Assembly: GCA_029934755.1 (NCBI GenBank)
Contig: JAOZLQ010000061.1
Span: 1 to 12,089, forward strand
DNA from: Desulfuromusa sp.
Lineage (GTDB): Bacteria > Desulfobacterota > Desulfuromonadia > Desulfuromonadales > Geopsychrobacteraceae
Length of the DNA stretch: 12,089 bases
Direction: 5' to 3'
The translations under genes and the position numbers were made by a program. The notes below the pieces were generated by a model that saw only the letters and a program-made list of their open reading frames with translations, was not told the origin of the DNA and did not search any database. The stretch's first letter is position 1. Each line of letters begins with the position of its first letter. Shown one piece after another: positions 1-6,177 of this stretch.

Positions 1-21
1 ATCGCCCGATACTGGTATGTA

Positions 22-978
22 TCAGGCAACCCGGTTTTGTGGAGTCATATTTTGAAAAGCAGCAACATTGGCTACTACAATATCTAGCAAACGTTGCCGA
101 GCTTCAATGGTTGCCCAGGCAATATGCGGGGTCATAAGGCAGTTGGGGGCAGAAAATAGCGGATTGTCTTCGGTTGGTGGTTCCTGAGAGAGGACATCGG
201 TGGCATAGCCACCCAAGTAGCCTTCCTGCAAGGCTTCGGCGACAGCTTCCTCATTAATTAACTGGCCACGCCCAGTATTGATTAATAATGCCCCTTGCTT
301 GACCCGCGCCAGATGGGCGGTATCGACCAGATTTTTAGTTTCTTCTGTCAAAGGACAATTTAAACTGATCACATCGGAATCTGAAAATAATTTATCAATA
401 TCAACAAACTCAAGTCCTGATTCCTTCTGGTATTCTTCTGGATGCGCAGTGTGTACCAGAATCTGCATACCAAAAGCCTGCGCAATCCGGCAAACTTGCT
501 GCCCAATTTGGCCATAGCCGACAACTCCAAGGGTCTTCCCGGCAAGTTCAATCAAAGGGCGATTTCTGAAACTGAAGTCGGGGCAAGCCATCCAGTCCCC
601 TTGCTGAACCCTTTCGGCGTGATGACCAACATGTTGAGTCATCTCCAACAGTAGTGCGAACACCATCTGCGCAACCGATTGAGTACTGTAGCCTGGGACA
701 TTTGAGACAATAATATGATGCTGTTGCGCAGCGTCCAGATCGACAACATTCACTCCGGTGGCCAGCACACCAATATATTTTACATTTGGCAGCATATCCA
801 AAGTCTCTGCAGAAAGAACAGTTTTGTTGGTGAGTAAAATCTCTGCATCCAGAGCTCTGTCAACAATCTGGCTGACATCTGTACGGGGATAAATAATACA
901 AGATCCCAATTCTTTCAATGGAGTCCAATCGAGATCTCCAGAATTGAGAGTATAGCCATCCAGAACAACTATTTTCAC
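22..978 (-). CDS. D-2-hydroxyacid dehydrogenase (glycerate dehydrogenase / hydroxypyruvate reductase-like)
   Basis: The 318-residue product has the full layout of the NAD(P)-dependent D-isomer-specific 2-hydroxyacid dehydrogenases, which reduce 2-keto acids to D-2-hydroxy acids in the cytoplasm. The Rossmann motif GVVGYGQIG lies at residues 151-159. The catalytic trio of the family is visible as Arg237 (in NTGRG), Glu266 (in DVLSQEPP) and His285 (in TPHIAW). The opening MKIVVLDGYTLNSGDL resembles members annotated as glycerate dehydrogenase, which act on hydroxypyruvate/glycerate, but the substrate cannot be fixed from sequence. No Asp is seen after the second Rossmann strand (ILVHTAHP), so NAD versus NADP is open. 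The start is GTG, not ATG, and overlaps the stop of the upstream cyclase gene as GTGA; AGGA lies about 7 bases upstream on the coding strand. It is the last gene of the minus-strand operon in this window, and its metabolic role stands apart from its signalling neighbours. Confidence 0.9.
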   Translation of the reverse strand: MKIVVLDGYTLNSGDLDWTPLKELGSCIIYPRTDVSQIVDRALDAEILLTNKTVLSAETLDMLPNVKYIGVLATGVNVVDLDAAQQHHIIVSNVPGYSTQSVAQMVFALLLEMTQHVGHHAERVQQGDWMACPDFSFRNRPLIELAGKTLGVVGYGQIGQQVCRIAQAFGMQILVHTAHPEEYQKESGLEFVDIDKLFSDSDVISLNCPLTEETKNLVDTAHLARVKQGALLINTGRGQLINEEAVAEALQEGYLGGYATDVLSQEPPTEDNPLFSAPNCLMTPHIAWATIEARQRLLDIVVANVAAFQNMTPQNRVA

Positions 979-1676
979 AATGAATCCTTTTTTGCAATCC
1001 CACCCCCGAAGAGTTCAGAGAGTGCTTGTTTTTCTTCTGTCGTCACAATATCCACACTTGGAATTTCTGCATGGCAAACCCGATTACGCCCGGTTTCTTT
1101 TGCCTGATAAAGATACCTATCAGCCTGTTCTACCAATTCAGTAACGTTAATTTCCTGCTGATCCGCATAGGTTGCAATACCCAAACTAACCGTTATCTTC
1201 AATGATTTTCCGGAAATAGTCAGAGGAGATTCTGCAATTCTTTGCCTGATGCGTTCGGCAACGGGAATACTGGCAGCCAGATTTGTGTCTGGCAGAATAA
1301 TAGCAAATTCTTCCCCCCCGTAACGACAAGGGATATCCAGTTTACGCACGGTTTGTTGCAGCAATAAAGAAAGGTGGATTAGAGCTTGATTACCAACCTC
1401 ATGTCCCCACTGATCGTTGACCTTTTTGAAAAAATCAATATCAAGCATGATCAGGGATGTTGGCTGAGCACTCCGTTGGGTTCGTTCTATCTCTTGTTCC
1501 AGTGCCTGAAGAAAATAGCGGTAGTTGGCAATCCCGGTCAGAGTATCAGTTTGCACCAGACTGGATAACTCTGCCAATTTTTGGCGTATTTCGGCAACCT
1601 CAATAACTATTGGACAGTTAGTTTCACCGACGGGACAGATTGGGAGTGTTTGTTGGAGATCCTGATTGGTCGTCAT
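975..1676 (-). CDS. GGDEF-domain diguanylate cyclase with inhibitory I-site
   Basis: The 233-residue protein carries a GGDEF domain at about residues 43-202, which makes cyclic-di-GMP from two GTP. The catalytic signature is GGEEF at 120-124. Metal-binding Asp is present in the MLDIDFFKKVND stretch (around 79-88), and the domain opens with TDTLTGIANYRYF. An RxxD inhibitory site (RKLD, 111-114) sits exactly five residues before GGEEF, so product feedback inhibition is likely. There is no transmembrane segment and no classical sensor domain. The first 40 residues hold two cysteines (Cys14 and Cys21, in CPVGETNC) and a probable helix leading into the catalytic domain. About 30 residues follow the domain, including a short polar helix. 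The gene follows the HDOD gene after 75 bases and overlaps the dehydrogenase gene by 4 bases, indicating co-transcription. The ATG start has only a weak ribosome binding site. Confidence 0.93.
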   Translation of the reverse strand: MTTNQDLQQTLPICPVGETNCPIVIEVAEIRQKLAELSSLVQTDTLTGIANYRYFLQALEQEIERTQRSAQPTSLIMLDIDFFKKVNDQWGHEVGNQALIHLSLLLQQTVRKLDIPCRYGGEEFAIILPDTNLAASIPVAERIRQRIAESPLTISGKSLKITVSLGIATYADQQEINVTELVEQADRYLYQAKETGRNRVCHAEIPSVDIVTTEEKQALSELFGGGIAKKDSL

Positions 1677-1751
1677 GCTGCTTTTATATGCAAATATCGA
1701 TCAGGGATCAATCGAAATTTCAAATTTTAGACAGAAATCCGTCAGAGAGGT

Positions 1752-2585
1752 TCAACTTAAGGCTTCGGAGAGTTCGGCACTTTGTTGCAGAGCATCTTCG
1801 ATCAATGGCAATAGTATTTCACTATCCAGATCAAATAATTGCGTCGCTTTCTCCACCAAGTCAGCAACGGAATCTCCCTTAGGACTCCCCTTCAATAAAG
1901 CTGCAATTTTAACGGAGAGAGGAATTGACTGATTTTCCAAGTGATGATGTTCTCCAATTCCCATAATCAATGATTCAGGGAATCCCCAGTGTTCAGCCAT
2001 CTGTGCACCAAGAGTAGCGTGATCAATACCAAACAATTCTAATTCCTGTTCTGCCAAATCGATTTCTTCACTCTGCCAGCGTTGGTACAAGTCATGATAA
2101 CCATCCCCTTCTCGATTAGCTAATACCGGAATCGCCATATTTTGCAGTAAGCCAATGGTAAAAACATCACTTTGGGTATTTGGATGGAGAGCCGTTGCCA
2201 ATATTCGCGCCACCGCAGCTTGCCGGGATGCTGTTTTCCAGAACTGTGCCATATCAAGCCAGGCCGCCTGCTGATTTGTAGCAATATTATTTTTTACAGT
2301 CACAGAAAGAACCAGCGACTCCAGACGTCCACGACCAAGCAAATTGACTGCATGTTTAATGTTACTGACCTTGCGTGACAAACCAAAAGCAGAAGAATTA
2401 ACCGTTTTAAGAACCCGGAGGTGCAAACCGGGATCAAGTTCCAGTTCTGCAGTAAGCTCGTTAACTCCGATTTCAGGGTTACGCAATTTACCAAGCAGAG
2501 TAATCACCGCTGACGAAAAACTGGGGATGTCAAAATCATCCAGATTTGCTGTTGTTTTCTTCTTTTTACCAAATAAAAAAGCCAT
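1752..2585 (-). CDS. HDOD-domain signalling protein
   Basis: The product is an HDOD protein, a family related to HD phosphohydrolases but usually lacking catalytic metal ligands, and found in bacterial signalling, often with cyclic-di-GMP proteins. Counting from the chosen ATG, the domain covers about residues 20-215. It contains the typical stretch VLKTVNSSAFGLSRKV followed by IKHAVNLLG, and later HATLGAQMAEHWGFP with a nearby EHHH. The N-terminus is basic (FLFGKKKK) and may bind membrane or nucleic acid. The C-terminal 50 residues are helical and uncharacterised. Start choice: translation could begin at TTG 2597, giving a TTGA overlap with the upstream gene, but GGAGA then lies directly against the codon. 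ATG 2585 has the same GGAG about 13 bases away and is preferred, giving 277 residues and an 8-base gap. It lies between the channel gene and the cyclase gene and is probably co-transcribed with them. Confidence 0.88.
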   Translation of the reverse strand: MAFLFGKKKKTTANLDDFDIPSFSSAVITLLGKLRNPEIGVNELTAELELDPGLHLRVLKTVNSSAFGLSRKVSNIKHAVNLLGRGRLESLVLSVTVKNNIATNQQAAWLDMAQFWKTASRQAAVARILATALHPNTQSDVFTIGLLQNMAIPVLANREGDGYHDLYQRWQSEEIDLAEQELELFGIDHATLGAQMAEHWGFPESLIMGIGEHHHLENQSIPLSVKIAALLKGSPKGDSVADLVEKATQLFDLDSEILLPLIEDALQQSAELSEALS

Positions 2586-2593
2586 GGTTATTA

Positions 2594-3547
2594 TCAATCT
2601 CCGCGTCGAGCCAGTTTGTTAGAAAAAATCGAGAGCAAACCACCAAGCATGATGTAGCCCGTTGAGACTTCGAGCATAACAACAATTTGTCCACCGATAC
2701 TGTTGGGTGCAACATCGCCAAAACCAAGTGTCGTTAGTGTGACGACACTAAAATAGAATGGAGATAAGGCAGTTGGGTAGGAACCGTAATCGATACCGAC
2801 TAAACTGTAAAAATAAGAAAACAACAGTGAAAACAATCCGATACAACAACACCAACGCAACATGCTACGACCACAATCACAGGTCCACAACCAAGGATAA
2901 TAAAGAATTTTGGACAACCAATTATAGGAACGAAACTCTTTGATGAAGTTTTGATCAACAATTTCCCGCCGCATCAAATAAGCGCCAGAAAAATTAATAT
3001 CTCGGATATCGACACCAATCCAATGGGCCGATTTAAACTGCCGCATCATTCTCAACCGGGCATGGCGTAAATCGACGTTGTTGAAATTGGCTTTGCGGAT
3101 ATTCGCTAGCGACAGTTCTGCATAACGCAGATCAGCTTCCGTCAAATCAGCTTCCGTCAAATCAGCTTCACGTAAGCGGCTATGACTCAAATCTGCACAG
3201 CTCAAATTAGCCCCTACCAGACTAGCTTGCGTCAAAGTTGCATGTTCAAGATTGGTTTTGAACAGACTTGTATGATTCAGGTTTGCTCTGCCAAAACCTG
3301 CTTGCTTACAATTTGCACCATCCAGAATTGCACCCTCAAGATTGGCTGTAGAGAGTTCCGCATTTTCAAGGTTGGCATCTTGCAGATTTGCGCCACGCAG
3401 ATCCGCATTAAACAGTTGAATACCACTCAGATTTCGTCCCGAAAGATCCAGATCACGCAGGTCTGCCCCATTAAAATTTGCACCACGCAAATCTTCATCG
3501 GGAGAAAGAGCTTTTTGTCGCAATTGTTCGGGATTAAGCTGGTTCAT
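2594..3547 (-). CDS. Pentapeptide-repeat protein fused to a two-helix potassium-type ion channel
   Basis: This 317-residue protein has two clear parts. Residues about 18-193 are pentapeptide repeats of the A(D/N)LXX type (GANFNGADLRDLDLSG, then many ANL/ADL units), which fold as a right-handed quadrilateral beta-helix. Residues about 229-307 form a two-transmembrane pore domain of the Ion_trans_2 type. Helix 1 is at about 229-250, and the pore loop carries TTLGFGD at 272-278, a variant of the potassium filter TVGYGD. Helix 2 is at about 285-307. A Trp/Cys-rich stretch (WTCDCG, then CCC) joins the halves. The repeat half is presumably cytoplasmic and may gate the pore or bind a partner; this is inference. 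The ATG has AGGG about 6 bases upstream, and a promoter-like pair lies at 3587-3613. It is the first gene of the operon that continues with HDOD and GGDEF genes. Confidence 0.92.
   Translation of the reverse strand: MNQLNPEQLRQKALSPDEDLRGANFNGADLRDLDLSGRNLSGIQLFNADLRGANLQDANLENAELSTANLEGAILDGANCKQAGFGRANLNHTSLFKTNLEHATLTQASLVGANLSCADLSHSRLREADLTEADLTEADLRYAELSLANIRKANFNNVDLRHARLRMMRQFKSAHWIGVDIRDINFSGAYLMRREIVDQNFIKEFRSYNWLSKILYYPWLWTCDCGRSMLRWCCCIGLFSLLFSYFYSLVGIDYGSYPTALSPFYFSVVTLTTLGFGDVAPNSIGGQIVVMLEVSTGYIMLGGLLSIFSNKLARRGD
3131..3175. repeat. 15-bp in-frame tandem repeat inside the pentapeptide gene
   Basis: The unit ATCAGCTTCCGTCAA occurs twice in perfect tandem (3131-3145 and 3146-3160), followed by a diverged third copy (3161-3175). 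On the coding strand the copies encode consecutive units READL, TEADL and TEADL. DNA identity between neighbouring repeats is much higher here than elsewhere in the solenoid, so this looks like a recent slippage or unequal-crossover duplication of exactly one pentapeptide, which lengthens the solenoid without changing the frame. Confidence 0.85.
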
Positions 3548-3586
3548 ATTAACCCTAAAAGTTAGAATAATTTATTTAAACATATA

Positions 3587-3613
3587 ATTATAATAAATTT
3601 TAATCTATGTCAA
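3587..3613 (-). promoter_or_regulatory. Candidate sigma70 promoter of the channel-HDOD-GGDEF-dehydrogenase operon
   Basis: Read on the minus strand there is a perfect TTGACA (3613-3608), a 15-base spacer and a perfect TATAAT (3592-3587). The predicted transcript would start near 3580 and leave a leader of roughly 30 bases before the ATG at 3547. The spacer is two bases shorter than the usual 17, which may weaken the promoter or mean it needs an activator. The surroundings are strongly AT-rich, so a chance match cannot be excluded. Confidence 0.5.
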
Positions 3614-3708
3614 ACAATTCTATCCTTTTTGGCAAATCTGCTTAAATAAGATTTCAAATTTTATCAGTTCTATCCAGCTCGCTTCACTAAATACTCTGGG
3701 GTGAAGAA

Positions 3709-3806
3709 ATTTCCCCTTCCCCCTTGATGGCGGAAGGTTGGGATGGGGATGTTTCCTTACAAATTCGCCCCCCACCCTAACCCTCCCCCACACCGGGGGG
3801 AGGGAA
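3709..3806. repeat. GC-rich intergenic palindromic repeat, copy A
   Basis: Two C/G-run arms are separated by about 20 bases. Arm 1 (about 3711-3748) reads TTCCCCTTCCCCC, a short loop, then GGAAGGTTGGGATGGGG. Arm 2 (about 3766-3806) holds CCCTAACCCTCCCCC and a nearby GGGGGGAGGG. Within arm 2, CCCTCCCCC (3781-3789) pairs perfectly with GGGGGAGGG (3796-3804) around a 6-base loop. The same two arms occur at 7289-7381 in the opposite order. Elements of this kind are widespread between genes in proteobacteria and yield false proline-rich ORFs. It lies at the 3' side of the SDR gene. Confidence 0.8.
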
Positions 3807-3876
3807 TCGATGCTAGTTGAGTCAAGTGGCTCTATCTTCTTTTGATGGATAGATCCCATATTTTATTTTCATTGGG

Positions 3877-4770
3877 TCAGTGTTTCAGATACGTTTTGAT
3901 ACTACTGGAAAAATCGTGCAGTTGAAGTGAAAGGTCGTCTTGCCAGCAGGTTTCTGTGCAAATATTTCCTTCCAGAAGCATCTGTAATTGATCGCTGCTC
4001 ATGGGAAATAACGGGATGGATTGCAGCAATGCAACCATTGGCTTCATCAACCAGAGTGGCTGGTGAATTTTTCGTGCCCCAGCCACTTGTCCCAGAGTTT
4101 GCGCAATCAGATCAAGAAGTTGATCATAGCTGAAACTTTGTAGCCCACAGCACTGATAGGTTTTTCCAATCGTGTTTTCCTTATCCAGCGCAGCCACAAA
4201 ACCATTGGCAACATCGATGATGCTGACCGGTTGCAATTGATATTGTCCATCTCCCATTACTGGAACTAACGGCAGTGCCTTAATCAATTTTGCCAGCATA
4301 TTAATAAACTGATCCTCTGGGCCATAAATCAGTGATGGACGAAAAATGGTCCAGTCCAGATTGGATTGTCGCACTCTTTCTTCCGCCTCCCATTTAGTTT
4401 GGTGGTAACTGGAAATACTATTTTCCCGGGTGCCATTGGCACTCATCTGCAGATAGCGTTTCACCCCCTGCTCTTCCGCAGCCTGCAGAATGTTGACCGT
4501 CGATTCAACGTGCAATTTTTTAAAAGTAGTTCCCCTGCCAGGAAATTCGCGAATAATTCCAACCAGATGAATAACCGCATCACAACCACTAAGTTGATCG
4601 CGTAAAGTTTCAGGATCAGTTGTATCGCCAACAACAGTGTCAACACCTCTCACATCGTTGATTGCAGACACCCCTCTAACCAGAGCACGAACTGAATGTT
4701 TTGCCGCGACTAATTGCTGAATGATTTCTCGACCAACAAACCCGCCTCCACCGGTGACAAACACTTCCAT
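3877..4770 (-). CDS. Atypical short-chain dehydrogenase, NDUFA9-like NAD(P)-binding epimerase family
   Basis: The 297-residue protein is a member of the NAD-dependent epimerase/dehydratase superfamily of extended or atypical SDRs. The nucleotide-binding glycine motif TGGGGFVG is at residues 6-13. A YxxxK pair, YHQTK, is at 122-126, with MSANG at 109-113 supplying the usual serine region, and TIFRPSLIYGPED follows at 141-153. This pattern matches proteins annotated as complex I NDUFA9 subunit family or NAD(P)H-binding proteins, whose reaction is mostly unknown in bacteria. No respiratory complex I genes lie nearby, so a role in that complex is not supported here. The C-terminal 90 residues resemble the variable substrate domain. 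The ATG start is secured by a good AGGAG about 6 bases upstream on the coding strand. It appears to be a single-gene unit, with a repeat on each side. Confidence 0.87.
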   Translation of the reverse strand: MEVFVTGGGGFVGREIIQQLVAAKHSVRALVRGVSAINDVRGVDTVVGDTTDPETLRDQLSGCDAVIHLVGIIREFPGRGTTFKKLHVESTVNILQAAEEQGVKRYLQMSANGTRENSISSYHQTKWEAEERVRQSNLDWTIFRPSLIYGPEDQFINMLAKLIKALPLVPVMGDGQYQLQPVSIIDVANGFVAALDKENTIGKTYQCCGLQSFSYDQLLDLIAQTLGQVAGARKIHQPLWLMKPMVALLQSIPLFPMSSDQLQMLLEGNICTETCWQDDLSLQLHDFSSSIKTYLKH

Positions 4771-4800
4771 AATTGCTCCTGTAGAAAATTTAAAGTACTT

Positions 4801-4930
4801 GAGCTTCTTGCAAAGTCGTCATCCCCGTGGAAACGGGGATCCAGTTTTTCTTGAAAGCTTGTGGCTCTCTAGATTCCCGCCTTCGCGGGAATGACGGTCA
4901 ATGGTCTTTTGGGACTGTTGCAAGAGCCTC
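4801..4930. repeat. MITE-like dispersed inverted repeat
   Basis: Two 28-base arms (4817-4844 and 4869-4896) are inverted copies with a few mismatches, starting CGTCATCCCCG on the left and ending GCGGGAATGACG on the right. Each arm is itself palindromic: ATCCCCG..CGGGGAT and ATTCCCGC..GCGGGAAT. Outside them the ends also match as inverted repeats with small gaps: GAGCTTCTTGCAAAGTC on the left, and GAGGCTCTTGCAACAGTC when the right end is read in reverse. The element has no coding capacity and no clear target-site duplication. Repeats with this GTCATTCCCGC core are common between genes in many proteobacteria. Confidence 0.8.
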
Positions 4931-5066
4931 ACTCATCTTCCTGATAAATATAATACCATATCGTGCCGAATCGACCCACCAATACCCAATTTGATATTTC
5001 TCAAATCAATTCCACATAAATCAGGTGACTTAACCCGCAAAACCAATGCTTAAGAACGCTTTAACA

Positions 5067-5094
5067 TTGACTTATCGATAGTTTATCGTATTAT
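5067..5094 (+). promoter_or_regulatory. Candidate sigma70 promoter of the REC-Hpt / HD-GYP operon
   Basis: TTGACT (5067-5072) and TATTAT (5089-5094) are separated by 16 bases; each hexamer differs from consensus at one position. Transcription would start near 5101 and leave a leader of about 33 bases before the ATG at 5134. The spacer contains a small palindrome, TATCGATA, and a partial direct repeat TTATCGATAG/TTTATCG, which could be an operator, although this is speculative. Confidence 0.55.
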
Positions 5095-5133
5095 GTAACT
5101 CTAATGATTTGCGAATAAACTAGAGACATCGGG

Positions 5134-6177
5134 ATGGATAATTTGCAGCCCTTACAAAAGATTAAAGTTCTACTAGCAGATGACAATGAAATGGGACGAC
5201 AAATACTTCGGGCGATGCTGGAAAATATTGGCCTTCAGGTTGTTGAAGTCCAAAATGGGGCTGAAGCTGTCACTATGATTAACGGTGAAGATTTTGATCT
5301 GGTGCTGATGGATATTCAAATGCCGGTCATGGATGGGCGAGAAGCAGCAAGAACAATCCGTAAACTTCACCGGACTGAAGCCAAGAGAATACCGATTATC
5401 GCCATGAGTGCTGATTCTCTTGAGGAGTGCCAAGCAGCAAGTTTAGCAGCTGGAATGAACAGCCATCTCGGCAAGCCGATTGAAATTGAAACTCTATATG
5501 CCGAGTTGTTGCGTTGGATACCAGTAAAAAAACAGCAAATGATCCATACCACAGCAGACGATAAAAGCTCTGATAACTCTGATCTTGAAGCGGCGCTACC
5601 GGGGATTGATGTCATAGCAGGAATTCACCGGATCAATGGTGATCGTCAGCTTTACCTGGAATTATTGAAAAAATCTGTCGCGCAGTTTTCTACTGTAGAA
5701 GCTGAACTGCGTCAGGAATTAGGGACAGGAAAACAAAAAGAGGCCATTCGCCGTGCACATACTCTGAAAGGAGTCGCTGGAGGGTTGGGAGCAACGCATC
5801 TGCAGGATTTAGCTGCGCAACTGGAAAAGCAATTAACCCGGCAGGAGAACCCGACCATCTTAGCTGCAGTTGTTCATGAACTTACCCCCCTGTTAGCAGC
5901 TATCCAGTCACTCCCGGAATTAAACTGTCCAGAAGTGACCAAGGATAAAATACTGGGAACCGCTACAGAATTACACGACGTATTTAAAAATTTACTTAAA
6001 GCTTTAAAAACCCTTCAGCCACACGAAGCCAAACAACAGCTATTGCGATTAACGGGGAAAAAATGGCCCCTAAAATATACAGCTGATTTTCTACAACTTG
6101 AAAAACTGATTGAAAAATACCAGTTTAAACCTGCTACAAAGCTACTTGAAACCCTCATGAAAGAGGATAAGAGTTAA
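5134..6177 (+). CDS. Free-standing REC-Hpt phosphorelay protein with C-terminal helical tail
   Basis: The 347-residue soluble protein has three parts. Residues about 10-128 form a receiver domain with acidic pocket Asp16/Asp17, phospho-acceptor Asp60 (LVLMDIQMPVMDG), Ser92 and Lys114. Residues about 155-258 form a histidine phosphotransfer domain with acceptor His209 in AHTLKGVAGGLG. Residues 279-343 form a tail, probably helical, that matches the tail of the kinase encoded at 7410-9578. The order REC-Hpt-tail is what is normally found at the end of tripartite hybrid kinases of the BarA/ArcB type, but here it stands alone with no kinase core and no DNA-binding output. It probably relays phosphate between the neighbouring kinases and the receiver of the next protein. 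Its TAA abuts the next ATG, so the two are co-translated. AGAGA lies about 7 bases before the start. Confidence 0.92.
   Translation: MDNLQPLQKIKVLLADDNEMGRQILRAMLENIGLQVVEVQNGAEAVTMINGEDFDLVLMDIQMPVMDGREAARTIRKLHRTEAKRIPIIAMSADSLEECQAASLAAGMNSHLGKPIEIETLYAELLRWIPVKKQQMIHTTADDKSSDNSDLEAALPGIDVIAGIHRINGDRQLYLELLKKSVAQFSTVEAELRQELGTGKQKEAIRRAHTLKGVAGGLGATHLQDLAAQLEKQLTRQENPTILAAVVHELTPLLAAIQSLPELNCPEVTKDKILGTATELHDVFKNLLKALKTLQPHEAKQQLLRLTGKKWPLKYTADFLQLEKLIEKYQFKPATKLLETLMKEDKS

Larger units (their letters stand above)
3548..3876. other. Intergenic stretch between two minus-strand genes
   Basis: No credible gene is seen in these 329 bases. From left to right the stretch holds an AT-rich promoter zone (3548-3613), a region without obvious signals apart from a small inverted pair CTTCAC/GTGAAG (3682-3687 and 3701-3706), and a GC-rich palindromic repeat (3709-3806). 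The last 70 bases are the 3' flank of the SDR gene. There is no clear T-run after a hairpin on the minus strand, so no standard intrinsic terminator for the SDR gene can be assigned; the palindromic repeat may serve instead. Confidence 0.7.
4771..5133. other. Divergent intergenic region between the SDR gene and the REC-Hpt gene
   Basis: No gene is credible in these 363 bases. The left edge holds the ribosome binding site and a short leader of the minus-strand SDR gene, with no convincing promoter for it. A MITE-like inverted repeat fills 4801-4930. The rest is AT-rich regulatory DNA for the rightward cluster, with a small dyad ATTTGA-N6-TCAAAT (4989-5006) and a sigma70-type promoter (5067-5094). 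Confidence 0.7.

Noticed and set aside
8..23. Small inverted repeat GATAC/GTATC after the dehydrogenase stop
   Set aside because: The stem is five bases, it overlaps the stop codon, and only 21 bases of flank are available; it cannot be called a terminator.
2586..2597. TTG start for the HDOD protein giving four extra residues
   Set aside because: The GGAGA motif would be immediately next to the TTG, too close for initiation. The ATG at 2585 begins the recognisable MAFLFGKKK sequence. TTG remains possible.
3182..3565. Plus-strand open frame of 127 codons rich in Ile, Gln, Thr and Cys
   Set aside because: It is antisense to the pentapeptide repeats; its periodic look comes from the repeat on the other strand.
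3620..3859. Minus-strand open frame of 79 codons with a HPHPNLPPSRGKG-type stretch
   Set aside because: It is the translation of palindromic repeat copy A. Such proline-rich frames are known false calls from this repeat class, and no ribosome binding site or family similarity supports it.
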